Positions 25,555 to 33,992 of a stretch of DNA of 64,000 nt are shown here, in pieces (positions within the stretch are counted from its first letter, which is position 1; every line of letters starts with the position of its first letter). The translations under genes were made by a program, and so were the position numbers. Under the pieces are notes generated by a model that was not told the origin of the DNA, did no database searches, and was given only the letters and a program-made list of their open reading frames with translations. The stretch comes from Yes71-27 sp040758635 (GTDB taxonomy: Bacteria > Bacillota > Desulfotomaculia > Desulfotomaculales > Ammonificaceae): NCBI GenBank assembly GCA_040758635.1, contig JBFLVI010000001.1, positions 62,001 through 126,000 on the forward strand, written 5' to 3'.

Positions 25555-26178
25555 TTGTCCGGCTTTAACCTCACCCGGCCCGCGGCGGCCTACTTAAGAA
25601 AAAGGCTCAACCTGACGCCCGAGGAGGAAGAGATCGCTCTCTACGGCCTGCAGACGATCTTTTATCCGGCGACCGGCCTTTTAACCATTCTTCTCGCAGG
25701 CTGGCTTTTGGGGTGCCTCCCGACCACCCTCGCGGCTGCCCTTACCGCAGTTTCGCTGCGCCTTCTTTCCGGCGGCGCCCACGCCAGGTCGCCTTTGACC
25801 TGCAACCTGTTAGGGATGATTATCGCGCCTGCCCTCGGGAAGGTGGCTGCGGTAGCCGCTCCCTTTTTTACTCCTCTTGGTTTAGCCCTTGTGGTGACCG
25901 CCGGTTTCTCCCCGTCAGTAGTACTTGTCTGGCGCCTGGCGCCGGTGGATTCGCCGGCGAAGCCCATCAACTCCCCGGAGCAGCGCCGGAAGCTCCGCGC
26001 CTTGTCCGTCCTGCTGGTGCTGCTGATAACTGGGGGGCAGTTTTTCTTCCTGCTCCAAGGACGGGCCTTGGACCTGGTTCTCGCCGCAAGCCTGGGTCTG
26101 TGGTGGCAAACCTTTACCTTAACCCGCGCCGGCCACCGGTTTGCCACTCTCTTAGACAATTTTAAGGAAAGGAGGTGA
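25555..26178 (+). CDS. agrB: AgrB-type cyclic-peptide processing protease
   Basis: Membrane cysteine endopeptidase that trims and cyclises AgrD-type precursors. 207 residues with the family core RLLSGGAHARSPLTCN: catalytic His76 and Cys83, seven residues apart as in staphylococcal AgrB. Several membrane helices surround them. The start is a TTG at 25555 after GGAAGGGG. Its substrate is the small ORF at 26185, six bases downstream. Confidence 0.94.
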   Translation: MSGFNLTRPAAAYLRKRLNLTPEEEEIALYGLQTIFYPATGLLTILLAGWLLGCLPTTLAAALTAVSLRLLSGGAHARSPLTCNLLGMIIAPALGKVAAVAAPFFTPLGLALVVTAGFSPSVVLVWRLAPVDSPAKPINSPEQRRKLRALSVLLVLLITGGQFFFLLQGRALDLVLAASLGLWWQTFTLTRAGHRFATLLDNFKERR

Positions 26179-26184
26179 AACGGG

Positions 26185-26316
26185 ATGAAGCGTCTCCTTT
26201 ACACTCTCTTACCTGCCCTCTTCAGCGTGCTGGCGGTTGCCGCCTTTGTCGGGATCAAGCCTGCTTGTGTGGGGATTGCTTATCAGCCGGAGGTGCCGAA
26301 GGCTTTAAGGAAGTAA
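26185..26316 (+). CDS. agrD: AgrD-like cyclic lactone/thiolactone autoinducer precursor
   Basis: 43-residue peptide gene with an excellent ribosome site (AAAGGAGGTG). It has the three parts of an AgrD: an amphipathic N-terminal helix (KRLLYTLLPALFSVLAV), a short cysteine region (KPACVGIAY, Cys28) and a charged tail (QPEVPKALRK). The tail with its YQPEVP motif is typical of cyclic-lactone autoinducers of Clostridia. The ring would be closed by Cys28; its exact end is not readable from sequence alone. Confidence 0.9.
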   Translation: MKRLLYTLLPALFSVLAVAAFVGIKPACVGIAYQPEVPKALRK

Positions 26317-26487
26317 GTTAGCGGAAAATCCCTGTCTTCCCGGTGCCCGGGAGGAGAGGCTGTGCCGGAGGAATGGAGGCGGTTTTTTTAAAGTTCTACC
26401 TCTCCGGGTGCCGGGAAAGAACGGGCGGGAAGGGTATATAAGAGATAGAGGGATATTGTGTGTGGTTGATCGTTAGGAGAGCTGGTT

Positions 26488-28218
26488 ATGCGCGAATGGG
26501 AAGAAAAAAGGGCCGAAGAGCTGTCGGAATACATCCTGGTTACGCATATTATCTCTGTCCTGATTTTTTTAATGGTCATCGCCAGTTTTTATAATCTTAA
26601 GCTGGGCAAGGACCTTCCTGGTGTTTTTACGGAAAGCATTCTGATCGCGTTAGCTTTCTTATGTATTATCGTCTACACTATACGGAAAATTATCCCTAAG
26701 GTTACCCTCCTCGACCAGCCAAAAACCGACGAACTGCTGCTCCTTGTCATCGTCTTTCTTCTGACCTTGGGTTTTCTCTGGTTTAGTAAGAACTTCTTCG
26801 GCGCCAAGGTCCTGATCATGGTTCCGGCGATCATCGCCGCCACCGCTTTTGGAAGGTACGGAGGCATCGCTGCGGCGGTTCTCTCCGGTGTTCTCCTTTT
26901 TCTCTTAGATTACCGCGCTTCCCGCGCTCTCCCCGATGAGGTTTTTCAGACCAACCTGCTCGTCGGCAGTGTTGCCGTGCTCTCCGCCTGGGTGGTGGGG
27001 GGCTTAATGGAGGTGGAGAAGAAGACCCAGCGGGAGCTGCTCAAATTAGCCGACTACGACCAGTTGACCGGTTTGTACAACCACCGCTTCCTGCAGGAGA
27101 AGCTGGCCCGTTCCGTTCAGGAGGCGGCGGAGAAGAAAATCCCGCTGGCGGCGGTCCTGTTTGACATTGACCAGTTCAAGTATTACAACACCGTTTACGG
27201 CTATCAGAAAGGGGACGAAATCCTGACCGCCATCGGGAAGCTGTTGCTCGAGGAGGTCCATGAACCGGACTACGCCGCCCGCTACGGGAGCGACGAGTTC
27301 ATGGTCGTCCTGCCGGGATTAAACAAGGACGAAGCCGGCGAGGCCGCCGCCATTCTGAAGGAAAGAATGCAAGCCCGAGCCGTCTCCTGTCTGGACGGGG
27401 GCGGAGTGCCGCCCCAGCCGTTCAGCATCTCTACCGGCGTGGTCGGCTACCCTGCCGACGGCGACGCTGCCCTGGCGCTCATTCGGGCGGCGGAAGACGA
27501 CCTGTTCCGCACGAAGTACAGCGGGGGCAAGACCTACCTCTACCGCTCGGTCTTAAGCGAGATCAGCACCCTGAAAATCAAGGACGCCTTCCCTACCCTG
27601 CAAACCCTCGTGGCGCTGATCAACGCCAAAGACCGGTACACGTTCGGCCATTCGGAGCGCGTCCTATCATATGCGCTGGCGCTGGCGGAAAAGATGGACC
27701 TTTCCGGCGAAGAAAAAGACCTTCTCCGGTACGGCGCCTACCTGCACGACATCGGCAAGATCGAGGTGGAATCACCCGTTTTGAACAAACCTTCGTTCCT
27801 GGACAAAAAAGAGTGGGAACTGATGAAAAAGCATACCGTTTGGGGCAGCGAGTTGCTCCAGTCGCTCGTCGCCTTTCGGGAGATTCTGCCCATCATCCGG
27901 TCCCACCACGAGAACTACGACGGCTCTGGGTACCCCGACCACCTGAAGGGCGAGGAAATACCTCTCCTGGCCCGCATCCTGCGCCTTGCCGACAGCTTTG
28001 ACGCCATGACCAGCAACCGCCCTTACCGGAAAGCCCTTACCTTTTCCGAGGCATGCGAGGAGCTCAAGCGGTATGCCGGCACCCTCTACGATCCCGAATT
28101 GGTCCCGCTCTTTCTCGAGGCCGTGAAAGAGGTTTACGAGAGGGAGCGGCGGGCGGGTGCCGATAGCCGGGATTTGAGACTCGCCGGCACGGAACTGGAA
28201 CTCAGCGCGACGGTCTGA
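26488..28218 (+). CDS. Membrane GGDEF/HD-GYP c-di-GMP protein, candidate peptide receptor
   Basis: 576 residues: about five membrane helices in the first 175, a GGDEF domain (about 185-345) whose active site is degenerate (GSDEF at about 267), and an HD-GYP phosphodiesterase domain with DRYTFGHSERV, HDIGK (His420, Asp421) and HHENYDGSGYP. It probably degrades c-di-GMP, with the GGDEF part regulatory. It follows agrD by 171 bases, with no histidine kinase nearby, so it is a candidate direct sensor of the peptide. Confidence 0.9.
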   Translation: MREWEEKRAEELSEYILVTHIISVLIFLMVIASFYNLKLGKDLPGVFTESILIALAFLCIIVYTIRKIIPKVTLLDQPKTDELLLLVIVFLLTLGFLWFSKNFFGAKVLIMVPAIIAATAFGRYGGIAAAVLSGVLLFLLDYRASRALPDEVFQTNLLVGSVAVLSAWVVGGLMEVEKKTQRELLKLADYDQLTGLYNHRFLQEKLARSVQEAAEKKIPLAAVLFDIDQFKYYNTVYGYQKGDEILTAIGKLLLEEVHEPDYAARYGSDEFMVVLPGLNKDEAGEAAAILKERMQARAVSCLDGGGVPPQPFSISTGVVGYPADGDAALALIRAAEDDLFRTKYSGGKTYLYRSVLSEISTLKIKDAFPTLQTLVALINAKDRYTFGHSERVLSYALALAEKMDLSGEEKDLLRYGAYLHDIGKIEVESPVLNKPSFLDKKEWELMKKHTVWGSELLQSLVAFREILPIIRSHHENYDGSGYPDHLKGEEIPLLARILRLADSFDAMTSNRPYRKALTFSEACEELKRYAGTLYDPELVPLFLEAVKEVYERERRAGADSRDLRLAGTELELSATV

Positions 28219-28228
28219 TGGTGCAGCC

Positions 28229-28290
28229 GTTTCAACGTTGAACGTTGAACGGACCGCACGGGTCCGTCAGTTTAAGCCTAACCTCGAACC
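28229..28290. repeat. GGACC/GGTCC palindrome repeat
   Basis: GTTGAACGTTGAAC followed by GGACCGCACGGGTCC and GTCAGTTTAAGCCTAACCTCGAACC, sharing text with the spacers at 31.1, 31.6, 44.9, 46.5 and 48.6 kb. Confidence 0.6.
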
Positions 28291-28292
28291 GT

Positions 28293-29069
28293 TTACTCCG
28301 TCCGGCTGAAGGCCAGCATCCCCAGGCCGATCAATACCAGAGAAAAGCAGAACAAAACGAGGAGGTCGCCGGTCAGCGTCTGACCGACGACAAAGGACCT
28401 GAGCGGCGAGCCGGCGAAGATCACGTTTCGCAGCGCATCCACCCCGTAGTAAACGGGGTCCAGGCGCATCAAGGGCTGCATCCACGCGGGCGCGGTTTTG
28501 AGCGGGAAAAAAGCGCCGCTGAGCAGGAACATCGGCAGCGTCAAGAAATTCGTGACCAGGTGAAACCCCTCCATGGTTTCCATCCGCGCTGCAACCAGAG
28601 TTCCCAAGGAAGCTACCGCAAAGGCCATTAGGAACATCAAGCCGGCAATGGCCAGGACCTGTCCCGGGCTGAGCGAGACCCCGGCCAGGGGCGCCAGGAT
28701 TAAAAGGATCAACCCCTGCATCGAGGCGGTGGTGCTGCCGCCGAGGGCTTTGCCCATAGCGATGGCCGCCCGGGGCACCGGTGCCACCAGCACTTCCTTC
28801 AGAAAGCCGAACTGCCGGTCCCAGATGATGGATACCGCAGAGAATATCGCGGTAAACAGCACCGACATCCCGATAACTCCGGGATAAACGAACTCTAAAT
28901 AATCGAAACCGGCGATGTTCACCCTGAAGGTGGCCCGCAGGCCCTGCCCCATGATCAGCAGGTACAGCACGGGCTGCCCGAGCATGGCGAGGATTCGGGT
29001 TCCCTCCCGCAGGAACCGCTTGACGTCCCGGAGCCAGATTATGTAAACCGCCGCTACAAAACCCTGCAT
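28293..29069 (-). CDS. ABC-2 type transporter permease (DrrB-like)
   Basis: 258-residue membrane protein with six helices and the ABC-2 core of drug and polysaccharide exporters (RLDPVYYGVDALRN near the C terminus). ATG at 29069 with GGGGAGG upstream. It is the partner of the ATPase encoded just upstream. The exported substrate cannot be read from the sequence. Confidence 0.9.
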   Translation of the reverse strand: MQGFVAAVYIIWLRDVKRFLREGTRILAMLGQPVLYLLIMGQGLRATFRVNIAGFDYLEFVYPGVIGMSVLFTAIFSAVSIIWDRQFGFLKEVLVAPVPRAAIAMGKALGGSTTASMQGLILLILAPLAGVSLSPGQVLAIAGLMFLMAFAVASLGTLVAARMETMEGFHLVTNFLTLPMFLLSGAFFPLKTAPAWMQPLMRLDPVYYGVDALRNVIFAGSPLRSFVVGQTLTGDLLVLFCFSLVLIGLGMLAFSRTE

Positions 29070-29133
29070 CGCACGCCTCCCCGAAAATACGTTCAACACT
29101 TCATCCCGGCGGCCGGCCCTTCCCGGATGCCCC

Positions 29134-30114
29134 CTACCCCCGGCGCCTCCTCCAGGCGGCGTGCCGGATGCGCATCCACTCCGTAGCGTCGCCGCCCTTA
29201 TCCCGGATCGCCCGCCCGGTCAGCTTCAGGAAAACATCCTCCAGCGTCGGCTGCCGCAGGTAAATCTCCCGGATGTCAGGGACGGCCCGCACCAGTTCCG
29301 GGATAAAGGTCTTGCCGTCTGGTGTTTCAAAGTATACGGCCTCCCCGTCTTCTTTTCCCTCCAGGCGGAAGCGCTGCCGGACCTGGTTGCGCAGCTCCCG
29401 GTTATCGGCGGCTTTTACCGCAACCACGTCGCCTCCGACCAGCTTTTTCAGCCCTGCCGGCGTATCCAGGGCAATGATTTTGCCGTAGTCAATGATCCCG
29501 ATCCGGCTGCAGACCTCGGCCTCTTCCATGTAGTGGGTGGTCAGAAAGACAGTGGTCCCTAATTCCCGGTGCAGCAGGCGGATGTAGTCCCAGATGTGCG
29601 TGCGGGTCTGCGGGTCCAGTCCAAGCGTCGGCTCGTCCAGAAACAGGACCGCCGGGCGGTGGAGCAGCCCCCGGGCGACCTCCAGCCGGCGCCTCATCCC
29701 GCCCGAAAAAGTGCGCACCAGGTCCCGGCGCCGCTCGTTCAGACCCACGAGTTCAAGGAGCTGCGCGGCCTGCTTCAGTGCTTCGTGCCGGGGAACGCGG
29801 TAGAGAACGGCGTGAAACAACAGGTTTTCCTCCGCCGTCAGGCGTTCGTCCAGGCTGGAATCCTGAAAGACCATGCCGATGGACCGGCGCACGCTGGCAG
29901 CCTGGCGGACTACGTCGTAGCCGTTGACCGTGGCCCGGCCGGAAGAAGGCCGCAGCAGCGTGGCTAAGATTCTGATGGTAGTGGTCTTCCCTGCCCCGTT
30001 CGGGCCCAGAAAACCAAAAATCTCGCCCTCACGAACGGTAAAACTAACCCCGTCCACCGCTACCAGGTCGCGGAATCTCTTGGTGAGCTCCCGGGCCTCA
30101 ATCGCGTTGCGCAT
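29134..30114 (-). CDS. ABC transporter ATP-binding protein (DrrA-like)
   Basis: 326 residues. Walker A GPNGAGKTTT, signature FSGGMRRR, Walker B VLFLDEPTLGLD, and the C-terminal DrrA-type extension. ATG at 30114 is preferred over an upstream start because it lies 7 bases after the preceding gene, with GGGGGT as ribosome site. It powers the permease downstream. Confidence 0.92.
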   Translation of the reverse strand: MRNAIEARELTKRFRDLVAVDGVSFTVREGEIFGFLGPNGAGKTTTIRILATLLRPSSGRATVNGYDVVRQAASVRRSIGMVFQDSSLDERLTAEENLLFHAVLYRVPRHEALKQAAQLLELVGLNERRRDLVRTFSGGMRRRLEVARGLLHRPAVLFLDEPTLGLDPQTRTHIWDYIRLLHRELGTTVFLTTHYMEEAEVCSRIGIIDYGKIIALDTPAGLKKLVGGDVVAVKAADNRELRNQVRQRFRLEGKEDGEAVYFETPDGKTFIPELVRAVPDIREIYLRQPTLEDVFLKLTGRAIRDKGGDATEWMRIRHAAWRRRRG

Positions 30115-30121
30115 TGCCGGG

Positions 30122-30727
30122 CTAACCCCCGGAATGTTTTGCCAGCGGCTCCTTCGTAACAACGAAGGCGTTCTTCTCTTTGGACACGCTAAAAATCGTT
30201 CCCGGAGCGGCGTACAGCGGGCCGCCCAGGTGGTTGACGAAGGACTCGCTTTCCGTCAAAAGCCAGTGTTTGTCGAAATACCCCTCTGCCACCGCCGCGG
30301 CTGCTATCTCGCCGACGAAGATGTAGTGGTCTCCCCCGTCGTAAGTGTTCCAGAGCCGGCATTCGATGCCCGCCAGGCACTCCGCGATCAGCGGCGCCGC
30401 CACTTTTTGTCCCGGCACCGCGGTCAGGCCTGAGCCGGCGAACTTGTCGGCCTCCCTTCCCGAGACCGTGCCGCAGTAGTGCACTTTCGGCAGCAGGCCC
30501 ACGCCCGGAACGTTAACGGTGAAAGCGCCGCCGGCCCGAATGTATTCCGCCGTGAGGTGTTTCTTTGCAATTGCGACCGCGACAAGCGGCGGGTTCACGC
30601 TGACGGGCATCTGCCAGGCGGCGGTCATCACGTTATATTTTCCGCCTTTCTCGCTGCCCACCAGGACCACACAGCCCGGCGTCAGCAGCCGGTAGGCCTG
30701 TCCGACGGCAACCTCTACCTTTCGCAT
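30122..30727 (-). CDS. Flavin reductase-like (FMN-binding) protein
   Basis: 201 residues of the flavin reductase-like split-barrel family. Visible signatures: KYNVMTAAWQMPVS, NPPLVAVAI, GAFTVNVP and ECRLWNTYDGGDHYIFVGE. It may reduce free flavin or act as a flavoredoxin; these are common in sulfate reducers. ATG at 30727 follows GGGGGCAGGG. Its stop lies 7 bases before the ABC ATPase start, so the three genes form an operon. Confidence 0.88.
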   Translation of the reverse strand: MRKVEVAVGQAYRLLTPGCVVLVGSEKGGKYNVMTAAWQMPVSVNPPLVAVAIAKKHLTAEYIRAGGAFTVNVPGVGLLPKVHYCGTVSGREADKFAGSGLTAVPGQKVAAPLIAECLAGIECRLWNTYDGGDHYIFVGEIAAAAVAEGYFDKHWLLTESESFVNHLGGPLYAAPGTIFSVSKEKNAFVVTKEPLAKHSGG

Positions 30728-30831
30728 TTCCCTGCCCCCGTTCTTTAAAATGACTTTTGCAGATTTCGCTTTCCCGCTCTGGAAATCCTGCTGAGCATTA
30801 AATTGCTGCCGCGCATCGGGATCTCTTGCCC

Positions 30832-30856
30832 AAAACAAAAAAGCGGGTGCCCCCGC
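30832..30856 (-). terminator. Rho-independent terminator (minus strand)
   Basis: On the minus strand: GCGGG, GGCA, CCCGC followed by TTTTTTGTTTT. It ends the transcript of the small membrane protein at 30902. Confidence 0.85.
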
Positions 30857-30901
30857 CCCTGTCAGAAAAATTGTGCGTCCGGGTTTAACCCCGGCCGGCC
30901 C

Positions 30902-31087
30902 TTACTTTACCATATCGGCCAGCTTGGTCATTCTCCGCACCATTCGCTGTGCCCGGGCCAGCCGGCCTACCCTGCTGCGCAGCCGGGATAGTTGCCTTTC
31001 GTCGTTTTCATCCATTTCCGGAAGCAGAAGCGCCCCGGCAATCATCCCGAGGATGCTTCCCGCAATCAATCCCCGCCAGAAGGTCAT
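30902..31087 (-). CDS. Small membrane protein, YtxH-like
   Basis: 61 residues: an N-terminal membrane helix (LIAGSILGMIAGALLLPE) followed by a strongly basic helix with many Arg. The layout resembles YtxH-type proteins. AAAGGGGG lies before the ATG, and a terminator follows. Function unknown. Confidence 0.75.
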   Translation of the reverse strand: MTFWRGLIAGSILGMIAGALLLPEMDENDERQLSRLRSRVGRLARAQRMVRRMTKLADMVK

Positions 31088-31125
31088 TGCTCGTTCCCCC
31101 TTTTAGCTTTATCGGTTTACCCTAA

Positions 31126-31383
31126 ACACCGCACGTCGAAACGGACCCTGGTGGGCAAAACCCTCCTGTTTTCTAAACTTCGAGGCTCAACCTTGAACGG
31201 ACTCCCAATCCCTTCCCGCCTTTCAACGTCGAACGTTGAACGTTCAACAGACCCCAAAGGTCCATCCCCTTAAGCCGAACCGTGAACTGTGAACCGACCT
31301 TAAAGGCCCATCAGCCTAAGCCTAACTTCGAACTATTAAACTTCGAACTGACCTCAAAGGTCTGTCACCTTTAGCTTGAACGT
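31126..31383. repeat. Palindrome-repeat array
   Basis: Several units of the GACC-N-GGTC family (31250-31263, 31296, 31351), joined by text built from GTTGAACGTT, CGAACCGTGAAC and TTAAGCC. It fills the spacer between two small minus-strand genes; no gene is seen in it. Confidence 0.6.
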
Positions 31384-31557
31384 TTAATAAAGCGCCTTGT
31401 TGCTCAGGTCGAAGTTCACCAGACTTCCGTCCTCATCTATTTCAAAGATCTGGATCCCTTCCTTCTCCAGCCGGTACTCCACACAGCAGTCCCAGCAGTA
31501 AAAGTGGTTGACCCCCACCTTTCCGGTGGCCTTGCCGCCGCAAATCGGGCAGTTCAC
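31384..31557 (-). CDS. Small zinc-ribbon protein (57 residues)
   Basis: Reading from GTG at 31557 with GGGAGGG before it: MNCPICGGKATGKVG, then a second cysteine cluster FYCWDCCVEY, then an acidic C-terminal half (IFEIDEDGSLVNFDL). Two CxxC pairs make a likely zinc ribbon. Function unknown. It is too short for most gene finders, but the start signal and cysteines are convincing. Confidence 0.78.
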   Translation of the reverse strand: MNCPICGGKATGKVGVNHFYCWDCCVEYRLEKEGIQIFEIDEDGSLVNFDLSNKALY

Positions 31558-31584
31558 ACTTTTCCCTCCCTACCTGCACTTTCC

Positions 31585-31735
31585 GAGAACGTAGAACGTC
31601 GAACACAGAACGGACCCCAAAGGTCCATCTTTTTAAGTCCGAACCGTGAACGGACCTTAAAGGTCCATCAGCTTAAGCCTAACTTCGAACTGACCTTTAA
31701 GGTCTATCGCCTTTAGCTCTAACCTCGAACCTTAT
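31585..31735. repeat. Palindrome-repeat array
   Basis: Units GGACCCCAAAGGTCC, GGACCTTAAAGGTCC and GACCTTTAAGGTC, separated by CGAACCGTGAAC and TTAAGCCTAACTTCGAAC. Confidence 0.62.
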
Positions 31736-32339
31736 TATGCCCCGGCATAAAGGAAAAATGCTGTCCGCCGCGCTTTGGGGCGCCGGGATCCCGGAAAAAC
31801 TGCAGGCAAATAACTTCGGTAGCCACGAAAAGATTCTTTGCGCAGGTTGTGTGACGGGTGCAAAACTTAAGTTAAAATACCGAAATGTTGAACCGTCGCG
31901 ATTTTTGGTTGAATTTTGGTTGGAATTTCGGGAGGATTTCCCTGGCTTAAGCCGAAGTAACACTCTAACGGAAAACCCAGCCGCTCTAACTAAAAAAGCA
32001 TAGTCGCTGCGTTTTCGCCGCACAGGACTTGGTTAAAACCCCACCATAACCTGCCGGCAACAGCGTTTTCAAACACGATTTTGCAACTTTTATACCCAGT
32101 TTTGTACTTTTCAGGCACGGTTTTGTAGTTTATGCGCAAGAGGAGTGGACAACCTAACTGCCTCCAGCGATAATGTTTAATGAATAAGGGAGAGTTTTGA
32201 AAAGACTTTTTCGGGGTAAGCCGAATTAATCCTTAAACGGCAAACTTAACCACAACCACAAAATAAGAGAAGCACTGTCTCGACACAAAGCCTGCGGTAG
32301 ATTTGGGAACTCTCGGTCTCTTCCCAAGGGGAGGAAAAT
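31736..32339. other. Long spacer without a recognised gene
   Basis: About 600 bases before the LuxR regulator. An 88-codon open frame (31737-32003) has no ribosome site and no protein-like pattern. No promoter stands out. Confidence 0.4.
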
Positions 32340-32978
32340 GTGGGTGAATTCCGGCTTCTTATCGGCAGCCAGTCGTACGAGTGGCGCGAAAGCCTGGCGG
32401 CAGCGTTTGCGGAAAGCCCTCTTTTCGAAGTTGGGGACACCGTGACTTCCGCAGAACTGATCGAGACGGCGAGACGCCTTCACCCTGATATTGTGCTCTG
32501 GAAAATTGAAGACGAAGACCCCGTGCCCCTTATCACCGAACTGCAACTGAAATACCCCTTTACTCTCCCGGTTGTTCTGGTGGACAACCCGCAAAAACTC
32601 GACCTTATTGCGCTTCTTCAGGCCGGGGTACGGGGGTGCCTGCCGCTCCGGCTGCTGCCCCGGCAGATCGTCCACGCGGTGGAGCTCATCGGGAAGGCAG
32701 GGATGCTTTGCCTGCCACGGCTGGGGCCCGAGTTCTTCAGCCACTCACGAAAAAAGAGTGAGCCGACCGATGTGCACTCCCTGACAAAGCGCGAACTCGA
32801 GATTCTCTCCCTCTTGGGGGAAAACCTTTCAAACCAGGAGATCGGCCGGGAGCTGTTTCTTTCCGAGTCCACGGTCAAAACGCATCTGCGGAGCGTCTTC
32901 CGGAAGCTCGGCGTCCGGAACCGCACCGAGGCGCTGGTTGCAGCCGCCCGGGCGGGTCTGCTGAAACAGAAGGAGTAA
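32340..32978 (+). CDS. LuxR-type regulator with degenerate receiver domain
   Basis: 212 residues. The N-terminal half has a receiver-like fold but lacks the acidic pair (LIGSQSYEW), and the phosphoacceptor position in PDIVLWKIED holds no Asp, so it is not phosphorylated in the usual way. The C-terminal LuxR helix-turn-helix is complete (LTKRELEILSLLGENLSNQE, STVKTHLRSVFRKLGV). GTG at 32340 with AAGGGGAGGA upstream. Its targets are unknown. Confidence 0.88.
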   Translation: MGEFRLLIGSQSYEWRESLAAAFAESPLFEVGDTVTSAELIETARRLHPDIVLWKIEDEDPVPLITELQLKYPFTLPVVLVDNPQKLDLIALLQAGVRGCLPLRLLPRQIVHAVELIGKAGMLCLPRLGPEFFSHSRKKSEPTDVHSLTKRELEILSLLGENLSNQEIGRELFLSESTVKTHLRSVFRKLGVRNRTEALVAAARAGLLKQKE

Positions 32979-33081
32979 GCCGAGCATTACACTCCCCGAG
33001 CAAGATCATATATCACTTCCAGTATCCGAGAAAGCAGCCTTATCTTCATAATTTCCCCTGTTTCCGGCCCCAAGATTCCTT

Positions 33082-33112
33082 TTGACAAATAAGTAAAAAA
33101 AGGCAATATAAT
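33082..33112 (+). promoter_or_regulatory. Promoter of an interrupted gene
   Basis: TTGACA (33082-33087) and TATAAT (33107-33112), 19-base spacing, then AGAGGAGGAA at 33146 before an ATG at 33162. Confidence 0.6.
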
Positions 33113-33161
33113 AAGATAAGAATAGTAAGACAAATTAAATCAATAAGAGGAGGAACCCCAA

Positions 33162-33230
33162 ATGAATACCACCGTGCGAGACTATGCGAGAATCATTCCT
33201 TGTACCCTTGCTGCTTTAAAAAGTCGGTAA
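33162..33230 (+). pseudogene. Remnant of a gene cut short by the HEPN/MNT pair
   Basis: A promoter and a strong ribosome site lead into 22 codons starting MNTTVRDYARIIPC, which end at 33230 inside the oppositely oriented HEPN gene. The quality of the start signals suggests a former full gene that was truncated when the pair was inserted. A short leader peptide is the alternative. I could not identify the family. Confidence 0.5.
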
Positions 33231-33588
33231 CGACTTCCACGAATTCTTTTGCCCTGGCAAGTGTGAGACGAGCACGTTCGGGGCCAATAGCACCTGGAGC
33301 GTCATAGTCGCTTACTTGGCGGAGATCGAAGGCGTCGAGCAGATATCGGTGAAGGTGTTTAGGCATCCGTTCCGGACGCGCAAAGTATTGACCAAAAGCG
33401 CTGATAACGCTGGAGTGTTTAGAAAAAGTGAGGTCCTGGCTCAGAAGTGCTGCTTCAGCGGCGTAAAACATAGCGTAATAACTCCGGGACGCAGAAAAAT
33501 CGGCAAAGCCGTGCTCAAGCAAAAGTTCCGCTGCCTTTAAACTTTCTCTTGCCTTACGTACCAGATCAGTAACTTCAGTGGAGGCCAC
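33193..33588 (-). CDS. HEPN-domain protein (toxin of HEPN/MNT pair)
   Basis: 131 residues with the HEPN pattern SRSYYAMFYAAEAALL, then SKHSSVISAF and RQVSDYD. HEPN proteins are often RNases neutralised by a partner nucleotidyltransferase. GTG at 33588 overlaps the stop of the MNT gene (TAGTG), so the two are translationally coupled. Confidence 0.87.
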   Translation of the reverse strand: MASTEVTDLVRKARESLKAAELLLEHGFADFSASRSYYAMFYAAEAALLSQDLTFSKHSSVISAFGQYFARPERMPKHLHRYLLDAFDLRQVSDYDAPGAIGPERARLTLARAKEFVEVVTDFLKQQGYKE

Positions 33589-33992
33589 TAAATAGCCACT
33601 CCTTCACGTTTGATGTTTAGAAGGAGCGGTTTTCTGCTCACTTTCAAAACACCTTCCGCTACGGGAAGGACCGACAAAACCAAACCATACTTGAGTGATA
33701 ACTCGCAGATTAAATCTGCCAGCCTCTCCCGCTCCGCTAAAGGATCGTCAAGCTTATCGAGCACGACCAGGAGGTCAATATCCGAGCCTTCTCGCCCTTC
33801 CCCCCGAGCATACGAGCCGTAAAGAAGTATCCCTTTGAGGCGTTCTTTATAAAGTTCTTCTACCCTTTGACGGAACTCCTTCAGAACCTCTTCGATTCCG
33901 GAAAGTGTTTTTCCCATCAGCCGCCACCGCAACCTTTCGATTATTGCTAAAACTGTTTCTATCTTAGCATCCGCGCAATTGGATATCAACAC
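33588..33992 (-). CDS. MNT-type minimal nucleotidyltransferase (antitoxin)
   Basis: 134 residues from GTG at 33992, or 109 from an ATG at 33917. Active-site pattern GSYARGEGREGSDIDLLVVL, with the GS...DxD metal residues intact. Such proteins AMPylate and silence the HEPN partner. Order antitoxin-toxin with overlapping stop/start. Confidence 0.86.
   Translation of the reverse strand: MLISNCADAKIETVLAIIERLRWRLMGKTLSGIEEVLKEFRQRVEELYKERLKGILLYGSYARGEGREGSDIDLLVVLDKLDDPLAERERLADLICELSLKYGLVLSVLPVAEGVLKVSRKPLLLNIKREGVAI

Noticed and set aside
31737..32003. 88-codon open frame in the spacer before the LuxR gene
   Set aside because: No ribosome site, no hydrophobic or motif pattern, and part of it is palindrome-repeat text.
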